From: Taudactylus pleione
Lineage: Eukaryota > Chordata > Amphibia > Anura > Myobatrachidae
DNA length: 64,000 nt
NCBI GenBank assembly: GCA_031769625.1
Contig: JAUIMM010000519.1
Span: forward strand, 2,475,501-2,539,500
Direction of reading: 5' to 3'
Shown: positions 22,676 through 33,058 of the stretch, piece after piece
Layout of the letters: every line of letters starts with the position of its first letter
Numbering within the stretch: position 1 is the first letter of the stretch
Made by a program: the position numbers and the translations under genes
The notes under the pieces: model-generated
What the model saw: the letters and a program-made list of their open reading frames with translations, nothing else
Told to the model about the DNA's origin: nothing
Databases searched by the model: none

Positions 22676-23007
22676 CAGGGGCAGAACTATGGGAGACAAT
22701 GGAGGCGTCTGCCGCCGGGCTCCAGCTCTGAAGGGGCACCTCCTCCATTGTCCACAACATACTCACCCCACTATGTACCCGGAGTGTACCGTAACAGCCG
22801 CCCAATACATGGCACCCCTTCCCGGCACCTGAGAAGCCACCATACACTAGTGGAGAGCTCCATGTCACACCATCTGCTGCTGCCTTCGTCTATCTATAGC
22901 CTGTCTGCATGCGAATTGCTACATTACAGTGTCAGCGGCTGTGATGGGGGGGTGGGACACCAAATTATAACTTGCCTCTGGGCATATGGGATGAATTTAC
23001 GCCACTG
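22676..23007. mobile_element. hAT-type MITE with perfect 8-bp TSD (copy 1)
   Basis: The left end CAGGGGCAGAACTATGGGAG and right end GAATTTACGCCACTG share hAT-like CAG..GGC..AA termini. CCTGGGGT occurs on both sides (22668-22675 and 23008-23015), a perfect 8-bp duplication. It is 332 bases with no coding content. A longer relative lies at 51632-52091. Confidence 0.9.
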
Positions 23008-23295
23008 CCTGGGGTGGCTTGGCTGAGCTGGTTTGGGGGTGTCCTGCAGTCTGGATTTGAACCCCAGTATGTTAGTGTCCTACCCTACGGAGGTTATAGG
23101 CCCATAACCCTGGCCATGATTATGTTATAAACCTCTATTTAACTATTGCTAAATTTTATTGCATAATGTATTTATATATAATCAGTAATTTGGAGTTGTG
23201 CACCTGCGATTTGTCTGTTTCTGTGCAGACAAATAACACTAACAGGAGTTTCAGATAGTCCTGACCTCGTATGAGAGCTGAGACCATCCCATTTA

Positions 23296-23640
23296 CAGAT
23301 GTGTCCACATACATCTTCGCTCTGTGCATTACAAGTCGCATTAAACATAATGCGTGAGCGATGTGCAACTTGGTAGTGCAGAGCATCTTTTCATGTGACG
23401 TTTTACCTTCATATACGTCTTATTCACAAAGCGATGCGATTTTCTGCTGATTAAAATGATATGCAGAATGGCTATATTCTGTGTGTGACTGCGGGTTTAT
23501 CTGCATGCGAAATGCTTCATTACATTGTCCTTGTTGTGACACTGTAACGTAGCATTTTGCATGCAGATATACCCGCAGTCACACACAGAATACAGGGATG
23601 CCGCATATCATTTTAATCAGCAGAAGCTGCTTGTGTCTAT
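23296..23640. mobile_element. Partial copy of the CAGATGTGTC MITE
   Basis: It starts TACAGATGTGTCCACATA like the complete element at 50882-51422 and shares ATTAAAATGATATGCAG, CTGCATGCGAAATGCT and the hairpin core. The right end is missing. It sits about 290 bases from a hAT MITE that carries part of the same internal sequence. Confidence 0.6.
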
Positions 23641-24186
23641 ATGACTGTGTATTTCTTGCAACATAAAAACAAAATTTTTTTTTTAGATATACTGTACTGT
23701 AGAAGCAGAAATGTTACTGCTGTTGCCAATGATAACAGCAGTAGAAAATTGAGATTTACAATATATAAATATATGGGGTATATGTCATGGCCTGTGGACT
23801 ACAGGCATTGGTGAGTCCCGTACAAGACTGCCCAATGTTTTACAGTAACAGCCATACTGTATAAAAGGCAAAATTAACTTGGTTTTGCCTTTTAAATGAC
23901 TGATACTTTAAAACATTGGCCAGTCTCAAACGGGACTTGCCGATGCCTGAAGTCCACAGGCTATTACATATACCCCATCATTTACATCAATACTGCTGCA
24001 AAGTGCATAATTGGCTATCCTTAAAGAAAGAATGTAAAGAATACAACGAAGAAATATTAAATAAAGTTATGCACATAGAAGCATCGCATTTCCAATATTT
24101 CATTCATGGAAATAGGAAGCCCCAACAAAGTGCTACACTCCCTCCTCATCTCTTCCCTGTTGACCTCCGTTATACCCTACATAATG
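23641..24186. other. Intergenic stretch with a short inverted pair
   Basis: ATATATGGGGTATATGTCATGGCCTGTGGACTACAGGCAT-type sequence near 23770 is matched in inverted form near 23940-23980, so a small decayed hairpin element of about 200 bases may lie here. No gene. Confidence 0.4.
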
Positions 24187-24534
24187 CTCTAGATCAGTGG
24201 TAGCCAACCTCGGTCCGCAAGAGCTACTAACAGTTCACGTTTTCCAGACCACCTAGCTGGTGCACAGGTACAGTCATTACTCACTAACACTATGGGTGAT
24301 CGGGATCGGATTTCTGAAATCCGAACCCCCCCGAACCGAGTCAAGCTTGACTTTTCCCGCCTGACTCGGATCTGAAATCGAGGCAAAACGTCATCATCCC
24401 GCCTTCCGGGTCTCGCGGGTTTTGGATTCTATATAAGGTACCCACGTCGGCACCATTTTCTCACTCAGCTGTGGACAGTGAAGAGGGAGGGTTGGAGTTA
24501 GGGCTGGCTGGGTTGTGTACTGTAGTGTAGTGCA

Positions 24535-24725
24535 ATGTAGTGTTGTGCTGTTGTTGTCCATAGGGGCTGTGTCCACTCCTCCAAAGTCCATAGGGACTGG
24601 TTGTGTTGTGCTGCTGTTGTCCATAGGGGCTGTGTCCACTCCTCCAAAGTCCATAGTGGCTGGCTGGGCTGTGTTGTGCAGTCAGTTGTCCATAGGGGCT
24701 GTGTCCACTCCAAAGTCCTGTGCAG
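24535..24725. repeat. ~63-bp minisatellite in hAT relic A
   Basis: About three units with TTGTCCATAGGGGCTGTGTCC and CTCCAAAGTCCATAG. The same array in copy B has one more unit. Open frames through it on both strands are artefacts of the repeat. Confidence 0.85.
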
Positions 24726-24799
24726 TGTCCTAAATGGGTGTTGTAGTGTTGTCCAGGGGGTGCTCTGTCCATCAGGGGTGCTCCCCCCAAGTGCCAAAA

Positions 24800-26350
24800 A
24801 AAATTATATTTTTTCTGTGTTTGTGAATTGTGTGCGCAGTAGCCGCACGTGCATCAACAAAGTAGTGCCAAGCGTGCGCCTGTGTCATAAGTAAAGGGCC
24901 GGCTGGCTCGTCCGTTAAAGGGTGCTGTAACCCCCAAAGTGCACTACAAATAATATATTTTTTTTTCTGTGTTTGTGAATTGTGTGCAAAGTAGCCGCAC
25001 GTGCATCAACAAAGTAGCGCCAAGCGTGCGCCTGTGTCATACGTAAAGGGCCGGCTGGCTTGACCATTAAAGGGTGCTGTAACCCCCAAAGTGCACTCCA
25101 AACAAAATAAAAAAATATTTTCTGTGTTTGTGAATTGTGTGCACTGTGGCCACACGTGCATCAACAAAGTAGCGCCAAGCGTGCGCCTGAGTCATAAGGG
25201 CCGGCTGGCTCGTCTGTTAAAGGGTGGTGTAACCCCCAACGTGCACTCCTAACAAAATAAAAAAATATTTTCTGTGTTTGTGAATTGTGTGCACTGTGGC
25301 TGCACGTGCATCAACAAAGGAGCAGTGCCAAATGTGCGCCTGTGTCAAATAATTCTGTTATAGGGTGGTGTAACCCCCAAAGTGCACTCCACAAAAAATA
25401 AACAATTCTTTTTTTCAGTGTTTGTGTGCGAAATGTATGCGCAGTAGCCGCACATGCTTCAACACAGCAGCAGCGCCAAGCGTGCGCCTGTGTCATAAGT
25501 CAAGCGCCGGTTTGGACATCTGGTCCGGACTGAAGGACGTGCCAACAATTTCTGACATGTCTACTGTCACTGCATATGATACTGTCACCACTGACAGAAT
25601 GGTGGAGGAATTATTTTCTGTGTTTGTGAATTGTGTGCACTGTGGCTGCACGTGCATCCTCAAAGCAGCAGCTACAAGCGTGCGTCTGTCTGTTAAAGGG
25701 TGGTGTAAACCCCAAAGTGTGCTCCAACCAAACTAAAATAATCTTCTTTTTTTCGGTGTTTGTGTGTGAAATGTATGCGTAGTAGCCACACCTGCATCCT
25801 CAAAGTAGCAGCGACAAGCGTGCGTCTGTCTGTTAAAGGGTGGTGTAACCCCCAAAGTGCGCTCCACAAAATTTTTTTTTTTTTTCTGTCTTTGTGAATT
25901 GTGTGGGCTGTAGCCGCACCTGCATCCTCAAAGCAGCAGCGACAAGCGTGCGTCTGTCTTTTAAAGGGTGGTGTAACCCCCAAAGTGCGCTCCAACCAAA
26001 ATAAAATAATCTTTTTTTCTGTGTTTGTGTGTGAAATGTATGCGCAGTAGCCGCACCTGCATCCTCAAAGCAGCAGTGACAAGCGTGCATCTGTCTGTTA
26101 AAGGGTGGTGTAACCCTCAAAGTGCGCTCCACAAAAAATAAAAAATTCTTTTTTTTCTGTCTTTGTGAATTGTGTGGGCTGTAGCCGCACCTGCATCCTC
26201 AAAGCAGCAGCGACAAGCATGCGTCTGTCTGTTAAAGGGTGGTGTAACCCTCAAAGTGCCCTCCACAAAAAATAAAAAATTATTTTTGTTTCTGTCTTTG
26301 TGAATTGTGTGGGCTGTAGCTGCACCTGCATCCTCAAAGCATTAGTGACA
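24800..26350. repeat. ~130-155-bp tandem array in hAT relic A (about 11 units)
   Basis: Units start TTCTGTGTTTGTGAATTGTG and contain AGTAGCCGCACGTGCATC, CCAAGCGTGCG and GTTAAAGGGTG.TGTAACC. About eleven are present here and about six in copy B. One unit near 25503-25610 carries an insertion (GGTTTGGACATCTGGTCCGG to ATGGTGGAGGAATTA) that reads like a transposase remnant. Confidence 0.88.
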
Positions 26351-26358
26351 AGCATTCG

Positions 26359-26771
26359 TCTGTCTGTTAAAGGATTACATCGGTGACAGCATCCAAGTAG
26401 ACATGTCAGACAGTCCGTACCTGTACTGGCAGGAAAAAGAGGCAATTTGGAGGCCCCTGTACAAACTGGCTCTATTTTACCTGAGTTGCCCCCCCTCCAG
26501 TGTGTACTCCGAAAGAGTTTTTAGTGCACCCGGGAACCTTGTCAGCGAAAGGCGTAGGAGGTTGCTTACACAAAATGTGGAGATGATGTTCATAAAAATG
26601 AATTATCTACTCTTCCAGGGAGACCAGCCTCCAGAACGTACAGAGGGACCTGTGGTGGTGGATTCCAGCGGGGACGAATTAATACTCTGTGAGGATGAGG
26701 ATGTACACAACACTGAAGAGGGTGAGGAATCGGTGAATGAGGAGGATGAGGACGACATCTTGCCTCCGTAG
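26359..26771 (+). pseudogene. hAT transposase C-terminal dimerisation domain (copy A)
   Basis: The frame runs from DYIGDSIQ through YWQEKEAIWRPLYKLA to SVYSERVFSAPGNLVSERRR, the hAT C-terminal dimerisation (Dimer_Tnp_hAT) motif, then NVEMMFIKMNY and an acidic tail, ending TAG at 26769-26771. The N-terminal BED finger and the catalytic core are absent, so no active transposase can be made. The usual SAAGN is SAPGN here, and one codon near VEKIMF has been lost relative to copy B. Confidence 0.85.
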
Positions 26772-27564
26772 AGCCAGTTTGTGCAGGGACAGATTAATTG
26801 CAGCTTGTTTTGTGGGGGCCCAAATGAACCAATCATTTCAGCCACAGTCGTGTGACAGACCCTGGCGCTGAAATGATTGGTTTGTTAAAGTGTGCATGTC
26901 CTGTTTATACAACATAAGGGTGGGTGGGAGGGCCCAAGGACAATTCCGGGCCCAAGGACAATTCCATCTTGCACGTCTTATTTTTCTTTGCATTATGTAC
27001 TGTTTGGGGCCTAGTTTTTCAAACTGCCATCCTGTCTGCCACTGCAGTGTCACTCCTAGATGGACCACGTGTTTGTGCTGCCCACTCGTGTCGCTTAGCA
27101 TAGTCATCCAGCTACCTCGGTGCAACCTTTTGGACATAAAAACACTATTGTGAGGTGTGAGGTGTTCAGAATAGACTGAAAATGAGTGGAAACTAAGGTT
27201 ATTGAGGTTAATAATAGCATAGGAGCAGAAAAACCAACACATTCTGTGATTATTATAGCTGTTTTATGCTTTTTTAAAAAAAAATACAGATCCAAAACAC
27301 AAAACCCAGAACCCAAAACACGGAAGGGTGGTTTTGGCAAAACCAATCCAGATCCAAAACACGAAGAAAGATCCAGATCCAAAACACGAAAAGTGGCCGG
27401 TGCACACCCCTAACTAACACATTTGAAAATATCCACAGGTGGAGCTAATTATTACACTTGTGATTCTGTGAGGAGACCTGCAAAACATGCACTGTTGGCT
27501 ACCCCTGCTCTAGATTGTAAGCTCTTTACCATTTTGTTCTCACCTTGCACTGTCCTTGTCCTTG

Positions 27565-27735
27565 TCACTGTAGTAAATTTACCCCTAAGTGTGAGGTTTT
27601 AGAAGTGGAGATGTTGCCCATAGCAACCAATCAGATTCTAGCAATGTTCTTCTTAAATGTTAAGTGGAATCTGATTGGTTTCTATGGGCTACATCTCCAC
27701 TTCTAAAATCTCTAACTGTAGTAAATATACCACTA
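27565..27735. mobile_element. Palindromic MITE with inverted CCAAT boxes
   Basis: The arms TTTTAGAAGTGGAGATGTTG, GCCCATAGCAACCAATCAGA and the inverted TCTGATTGGTTTCTATGGGC, CATCTCCACTTCTAAAA form a hairpin. AGTAAATTTACC-type ends lie on both sides. Same family style as 37857-38034. Confidence 0.75.
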
Positions 27736-27820
27736 TAGTCAGTGAATCTGATGCATTCTGTCCATCCTTTCCAGGTCACTGGGGCATTGAGTACTACTGC
27801 TAATTATAGTTGCTTACTTA

Positions 27821-28025
27821 GGGGCTCATTTATCAACAAGGTTATCATACGCAATGAGTGTTAAAACTCGTTGCATATGACAAATGGTGCTCAAACCAAT
27901 CAGCTCCCAGCTGTCATTTCTCAAACAGATGACAGTTAGGAGCTGATTGGCTGGAGCAGCATTATCATAGGCAACAAGTTTAATCACTCATTGTGTATGA
28001 TAAAACTCATTAATAAATGAGCCCC
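27821..28025. mobile_element. Palindromic MITE
   Basis: GGGGCTCATTTATCAAC is inverted as TTAATAAATGAGCCCC. The inner arms AACCAATCAGCTCCCAGCTG and CAGTTAGGAGCTGATTGGCT pair. The TSD is approximate. Confidence 0.8.
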
Positions 28026-28037
28026 ATAGTTGTCTAT

Positions 28038-28530
28038 AGGCTTGATTCATTACGCATCGCTTTTGCGATCGAAGCTGCGATTACGCATGTTGGTTGTGTT
28101 GCGAAAATATGGTAATGACTGCAATCCCAAAGCTATAATAGAGATCCCCAAAGCCAGCATAGAGACGCCCACTACAGCTTTCACACATACGTAATACTTT
28201 GCAATCCTGTGTATACATCGGGAACATCGACTCCTCAACCACGATTACAACAGGTCTGACCTTACTCAGAAATTGCAAACATCATCGCACGCAGTGAGTA
28301 CACAAGCTGCATATACCGTCGCAGTGGCTACTTTATGCACGCCCCTGTAACAGCGTTGAAACGGACTGACACGCCTTCCCCGTCAACACCCCCAAATGCT
28401 CACTTCGTGTCAATCACTCTGACAAGGGTCTGCGTGGCCTTCAGGCACTGCGATGCATACGCATGCGCAGTATGCAATAATCATCCATCTGTGTGCGGAA
28501 TCGCAATAGTGATCCATAATGAATCAGGCC
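28038..28530. mobile_element. Harbinger-type MITE
   Basis: Ends GGCTTGATTCATTACGCATC and ATAATGAATCAGGCC are inverted and match the GGCCTGATTCA terminus of the Harbinger. CTATA-like sequence flanks both sides, so the exact 3-bp TSD is ambiguous. The interior is rich in GCATGCGCA-like motifs, as in the other members. Confidence 0.7.
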
Positions 28531-28721
28531 CTATATACAGTAACTCACCATTTCATTTACCCTCCTTGTACTATCTGCTTAATTATTTAGAACTAGCTGA
28601 TGTACCCAGTTTCACCCGGGTAGACCTTAGATATTTACTGTTTCCATATCCATCTCACCACTCCAATAACACATTAATCCTTCACCTATATCATAATGCA
28701 TCACTACTATAGTAAGACATT

Positions 28722-29270
28722 GGGCCTGATTCAGACCCACTCGCGAGCGGCTGTACGCTCGCAAGTGGGTCGATGGTCTGCACTGAGCATGCGCACGACG
28801 GAGGGAGCTCCGTCGTGCGCATGCGCCAGACACGACGAGCGAAGGACTTTCCTTCGCTCGTTGTGTCCGATCAAAGGGGGCGTGCTGTCAATGTTGATTG
28901 ACAGCACGCCCCCTTTGGTGGGCGTGCCGGGGGCGTGCCTCCCTGACGGGGGCGTTCCCACGGGAACGCCTCCCGTCAGAAGCCGGCCCACTGACATCAC
29001 TAGTGATGTCAGTGGGAGTGATTTTGGCTCTGATAGAGCCAAAATCACTCCGGAGCTTGCGGTTGAAAACCTCAACCGCAGGCTCCGGCTCGCAATTTCG
29101 ATGGTCGCGATGGTCACGACCATCGCGGCCATCAAAATGCACGCTCGTATAGCCTGTGGGTGGTGACCCACAGCTATACGAGCGTCCAGGAGGACGCTCC
29201 ATGAAAAAGGAGCCCGGCCCTCATGCAGAGCGTGCGCTCTGCTCAGAGCGTACGGCTCTGAATGAGGGCC
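28722..29270. mobile_element. Harbinger-type MITE, ATT target duplication
   Basis: GGGCCTGATTCAGACCC at the left is matched by an inverted right end (CTCTGAATGAGGGCC). ATT flanks both sides (28719-28721, 29271-29273). The interior is a series of strong inverted repeats, e.g. GACATCACTAGTGATGTC near 28991. A 250-residue open frame through it on the minus strand is a by-product of the palindromes. Confidence 0.88.
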
Positions 29271-29367
29271 ATTGCCTTCCCTCACCTGTGTACTAACACA
29301 TTCCACTCCCTCACCTCTGTAGTAACACCTTTCCCCCCCTCGCCCTTGTTGTAACAGATTTGTAGTA

Positions 29368-29787
29368 CAGGTTGAGTCTCCCATATCCAAAATGCTTGGG
29401 ACCAGGGGTATTTTGGATAAAGGAATATTCCGTATTTTGGAATAATTGCATACCATAATGAAATGCTTGGGAATGGGACCCAAATCTAAATACAGAATGC
29501 ATTTATGTTCTATATAAACCTTATACAGACGGCCTGCAGGTAATTTTATACATATATATAATTTTGTGCATCAAAAAAAGTTTGTGTACATACATGAAAT
29601 TCATTTATGTTTCATATACACCCTTAACACACAGCCTGAAGGTTATTTTATACCGTATTTTAATAATTTTGTGCTTTTAAACAAAGTTTGTGTACACTGA
29701 ACCTTCAGAAAGTGAAGGTTTCACTTACTCAGTCATGCTAAAAATATTCCGTATTTCGGAATATTTGGATATGGGAGACTCAACCTG
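29368..29787. mobile_element. Tc1/mariner-type MITE (Tigger/MER44-like)
   Basis: CAGGTTGAGTCTCCCATATCC is inverted exactly at the right end (GGATATGGGAGACTCAACCTG). TA flanks both sides (29366-29367, 29788-29789). The interior has AAATGCTTGGGACCAGGGG and two diverged copies of ATTCATTTATGTTTCATATAC-like sequence. Placement in the Tigger group is from memory of similar mammalian repeats. Confidence 0.85.
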
Positions 29788-30195
29788 TAATACATTCCCC
29801 TTCCTTGTCGGTGTTGCAACACATTCCCTTCCTTCACCCAGTAGTAACACATTTTCCTCTGTCACCTCTGTAGTAACACATTCCATTCCCCCACTATACA
29901 ATTAGGGGAGCCACAGCAACTGCCAGTAATGTTTGGCAGCACTTTGGATGACAGTTGGTGTTTGAATATTGAACTGTGCTGCAGCCACTATGAGACAGTC
30001 AGACAGGACACTGCACAGGGGGAGGAAACATTTTAGCCCTTTTCACACCCTTAGGAGTTGAATTTAGAAAAATGCCTTCTTATGGGCACCTACGTCATGG
30101 AAGGAATATACTCCCAGATTTTCATACTTCTAGGTCCAGGGGTTTGGGCTAGGCATTGATCAGTCAATCAGGACATTTGATTTTATATATATAGA

Positions 30196-31423
30196 TTGTT
30201 TGTATGTATAACTCTTTCTATTTTTTATTGTACAGCGTTATGATAATAATAATGGTCTTTTTAAAATTACACAGATAATTTGATATAGGACAGAGCTATT
30301 TTTGAAATAAGAAGTATTTCGTCTTCCTAAAACACCAGGAGCTGTATCAGGGTCTCTATTCAGGCTTACTTTCTAGAAAACCTGATATTAGCCCTCACAT
30401 GTCCTGTAGTCTTGGAATTGTGACTCGCTCTCTGTTTTGTAAATTGGCTTTTGCGTTCTGATATTCATTTTAGAGTTACTTGCCTAATTGTAATATCTCT
30501 CTCCGTTCTAGTTCCTATAATGTGACGTTTTGTGGTACATTATCTGTTGTGATTGCGTAATGATTTTTTTTTAACGTACTGTGCAGTTGTTTTTGTGATC
30601 CTTTACAACCCATCAACCATGACTCTCTGATTCATGTGGTGGTCTACAAACAAACCTACAGTCACATTCCCTGTGACAAGTGACAGCTTTGGATTTTTAT
30701 TAAATACATATAACAGTAACAGTTGGCATCAGGAGGAATGTGCTAGTTCTTTCAAGAACTGCAAATTTTGCTTCTGAGCATGTCAAAGCTGGATGTCACA
30801 TTGATAACTACCAATTACGGAGCTTCACTGCTGTCTGTTTCATCTCCGACTGTCTAAAATACAATATCAGAAAGCCATCCAGCTCTCCTCATGCTGTGTG
30901 ATCAACAGATTGTAGCTGATCATCAACAGTCTGCTGCTGCCTGCTCACTGCCCTGAATGCTCGGTACACTAGTGTTCTATTCAGCGGATATGAGAATGCC
31001 CTTCCAGTTAAACAAATAATTCTTTTGTGAAAATAATTTCCTGCAGCTCATTCCGGTACTTAAATGAGTGTTTGTATGTGTAGCACTTCATGAGAAGAGC
31101 TTTCGGCTTTTTTTAAAGCACAATTTAAAATAATCCAGTAATCAATGTAATCATTGATAGAGTGTTTGCACTTACAGCAGTAATGAAACAGTATATAGCC
31201 ATGGGGTAAGATCTATAAAAGTTGTTGCTGATTAATGCAGTGCCAGGCAGGCAGGCAGGCAGCAAACTGCAGATTAGCTATGTTAGCTGCTACACTCATA
31301 CACGGAGGCAGAAGGACTTCTCTTATCCAGGGAAATATTGAAAAAAACAAAACAAAACACTGCAACATTTGTGCTGTGAAAACATTAAAACGTACAAGCA
31401 TGGTATTCAGTATAGCAGTCTAT
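30196..31423. other. Unique-looking AT-rich stretch
   Basis: No repeat family, gene or RNA recognised. It includes short GGCAGGCAGGCAGGCAGCA near 31247. It could hold conserved non-coding sequence, which only alignment would show. Confidence 0.4.
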
Positions 31424-32300
31424 GGGCCGTGTTCAATTAGGTGTGAAAAGTCTGTTTCTGCGGAAAAGTATCGCGAGTGACATAATTTCGCTATGCGAAC
31501 AGTTTCCTCTGTATTCAATTCCGAAGACTTTTCGTCGGTGTGGAAACTCATTGCAATTGGACCTGCAACAAAAGTTTCGCCTATGAATAGGTGTCGAAAA
31601 AAAGTGCAGAATTGGGGTTTTGGGGTGCAAAGCTGTGGGAACCACCCTGCACCCTTGGGACAGTCCTCCAAAGGTAAACTGCGTAAAAAAAAAATAAAAA
31701 TCTTTAGATCACCGCAAAAGAGTACTTCCATTTTGGGGGCGAAAAAGTCCAAAGTTGGGGGCCAAAAATAAAAACTAGTGAAATAGACTCCAGAGGGGTC
31801 CCCAAGTATGCCCCAGGTGTTTTTAAGTTTGCAAGTGGTTGCGTCAGGTGGTTATTTTACAATTTTTAAAACTTCACTTTAGCAACTTAAAAATATGCTA
31901 GCACCGATTTTCAAGTACCCCAAATTTGCTGGGACTACTTATTTTCACCAAAACAAACTGCTAAGTGCTATTCTTCACCACTTATGCAAAGATGCTAAAT
32001 AGCAGGTATTGAGAGCATTTAAGTACCCCAAATACCTTCAGCAGGCCTATTCGGGAGTATGTAGAGTGATCCCCTATGTCAGTGCATCTTTTGGGGAGTG
32101 GCAGCTTGATTTCCCCAAAACTGACAGTACTTTTCGCATGTTAGAGTTTCGCTGGGTCCCGTTTTTGCCGATTTCTAATTGAATACGGGGAAAAGTGGCC
32201 ATGCGCGCGATACATTTTCGCATTGAAAACAAGCGATGTCGGCGAAAAATCTGGCGTGCAAAAAGTACAGGACTTTTCACCTGAAAGTGAATATGCCCCT
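31424..32300. mobile_element. MITE-like element with imperfect inverted ends
   Basis: GGGCCGTGTTCAATTAGGTG then AAAAGTC at the left resembles the inverted right end (GGGGCATATTCACTTTCAGGTGAAAAGTCC). The interior has inverted TTCAATT/AATTGAA and TTTTCGC/GCGAAAA motifs. The TSD is unclear. Confidence 0.6.
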
Positions 32301-32466
32301 GAGTGGGAGATGAATCAAACCTAGAAGAGTGATAAAGTAGAGACAGATAAAGTACCAATCAATCAGCTCCTAACTGTAATTTTTCAAACACAGCCTGTAA
32401 AGTGACAGTTAGGAGCTGATTGGTTGGTGCTTTATCTCTCTCCAAGGTTTGATATATCTGCCCCTA
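32301..32466. mobile_element. Palindromic MITE with inverted CCAAT boxes
   Basis: AATCAAACCT, GATAAAGTACCAATCAATCA, then ACAGTTAGGAGCTGATTGGTT, CTTTATCTCTCTCCAAGGTTTG, with end ATATCTGCCCCTA. It directly abuts the element at 31424-32300. Confidence 0.7.
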
Positions 32467-32600
32467 TCTACTGTATGTTGCCCTGTAGTAACTGAAATCT
32501 CAATTTTTTTACCAACCAGTAAAAAGTCATGAAGAGGTCCTTCAGTTATTTTGCAGTTCACACAATGAAAAACTAAATGCAGCGTAAGAGTAACAGAACT

Positions 32601-33058
32601 GTGGGGTCTATGTACTAAGCCTTGGAGAGAGAGAGAAAGTGGATGGAGAGGCTTCACGGCCCAAAGGCTGCATCTTGTTCTACGGCCCACGGGTGACAGC
32701 TAGCCAAGGCATACCACCCCTCAAGACTGCTGCACGGCCCAAAGGATGCATCTTATTCTACGGCCCACAGGCCACAGCCAGCCAAAGCATACCATCCCTC
32801 AAGGCTGCTACACGGCCCAAATGCCGCACCTTGTCTTACGGCCCACAGGCCCATCAAGCCAAGGCATATCAGCTCTCAAAGCTGCTTCACGGCCACATCT
32901 TGCCAAGACATACGAGCCCTCAAGGCTGTTGCAGGACTATACCCTCAAGAGTCACACCCGTGGCTTAACACCCACATAGGGTTGGTGTGACCCTGCCGAG
33001 GCTCCATGTGGCTTGGTGGGGGCCCCCACTATTTAATTGCCCCAGGGCCCCCACAAGC
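32601..33058. repeat. Composite: half MITE, ~84-bp array and hAT-like right end
   Basis: 32605-32650 is the left arm of a CCAAT-type MITE (GGGGTCTATGTACTAAGCC). From 32650 to about 32960 are three to four units of about 84 bases with ACGGCCCAAAGG.TGCATCTT, ACGGCCCAC, CAAGGCATACCA and CCTCAAG.CTGCT. The segment ends at TAATCCAGCCCTG, like a hAT right end. The left hAT end was not found. The array keeps a plus frame open, which is not evidence of a gene. Confidence 0.65.

Larger units (their letters stand above)
24291..27412 (+). mobile_element. hAT relic A with perfect 8-bp TSD
   Basis: The ends TATGGGTGATCGG and CCGGTGCACACCCCTA are inverted, and ACTAACAC is duplicated at 24283-24290 and 27413-27420. 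It is about 3.1 kb. The layout is: terminal region, a ~63-bp array (24540-24725), an array of about eleven ~130-155-bp units (24800-26350), the transposase C-terminus and the 3' end. It shares this layout with copy B at 47317-49839. Confidence 0.9.
24195..27507. mobile_element. hAT MITE split by a larger hAT insertion
   Basis: The left part 24195-24290 starts CAGTGGTAGCCAACCTC; the right part 27421-27507 ends GTTGGCTACCCCTG. The outer TSD CTCTAGAT is perfect (24187-24194 and 27508-27515). The original element was about 190 bases. A related, more decayed copy lies at 40074-40266. Confidence 0.88.
28593..30195 (-). mobile_element. Non-autonomous Helitron holding two later insertions
   Basis: Read on the minus strand it starts TCTATATATATAAAATC (at 30195) and ends with a short CCCGGGTGAAACTGGGTAC hairpin followed by ATCAGCTAG (28593), with A before and T after. 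A TC start, a hairpin plus CTAG end, insertion between A and T and the absence of a TSD are Helitron hallmarks. Without the Harbinger MITE and the Tc1/mariner MITE it would be about 630 bases. No Rep/helicase is visible. Confidence 0.85.

Noticed and set aside
24394..24797. Frames with repeated FGGVDTAPMDN-like peptide
   Set aside because: Derived from the ~63-bp minisatellite; the same in copy B at 47444-47985.
28731..29483. 250-codon minus-strand frame
   Set aside because: It covers a palindromic Harbinger MITE and runs into the Helitron and the mariner MITE; open frames appear on both strands and no domain is present.
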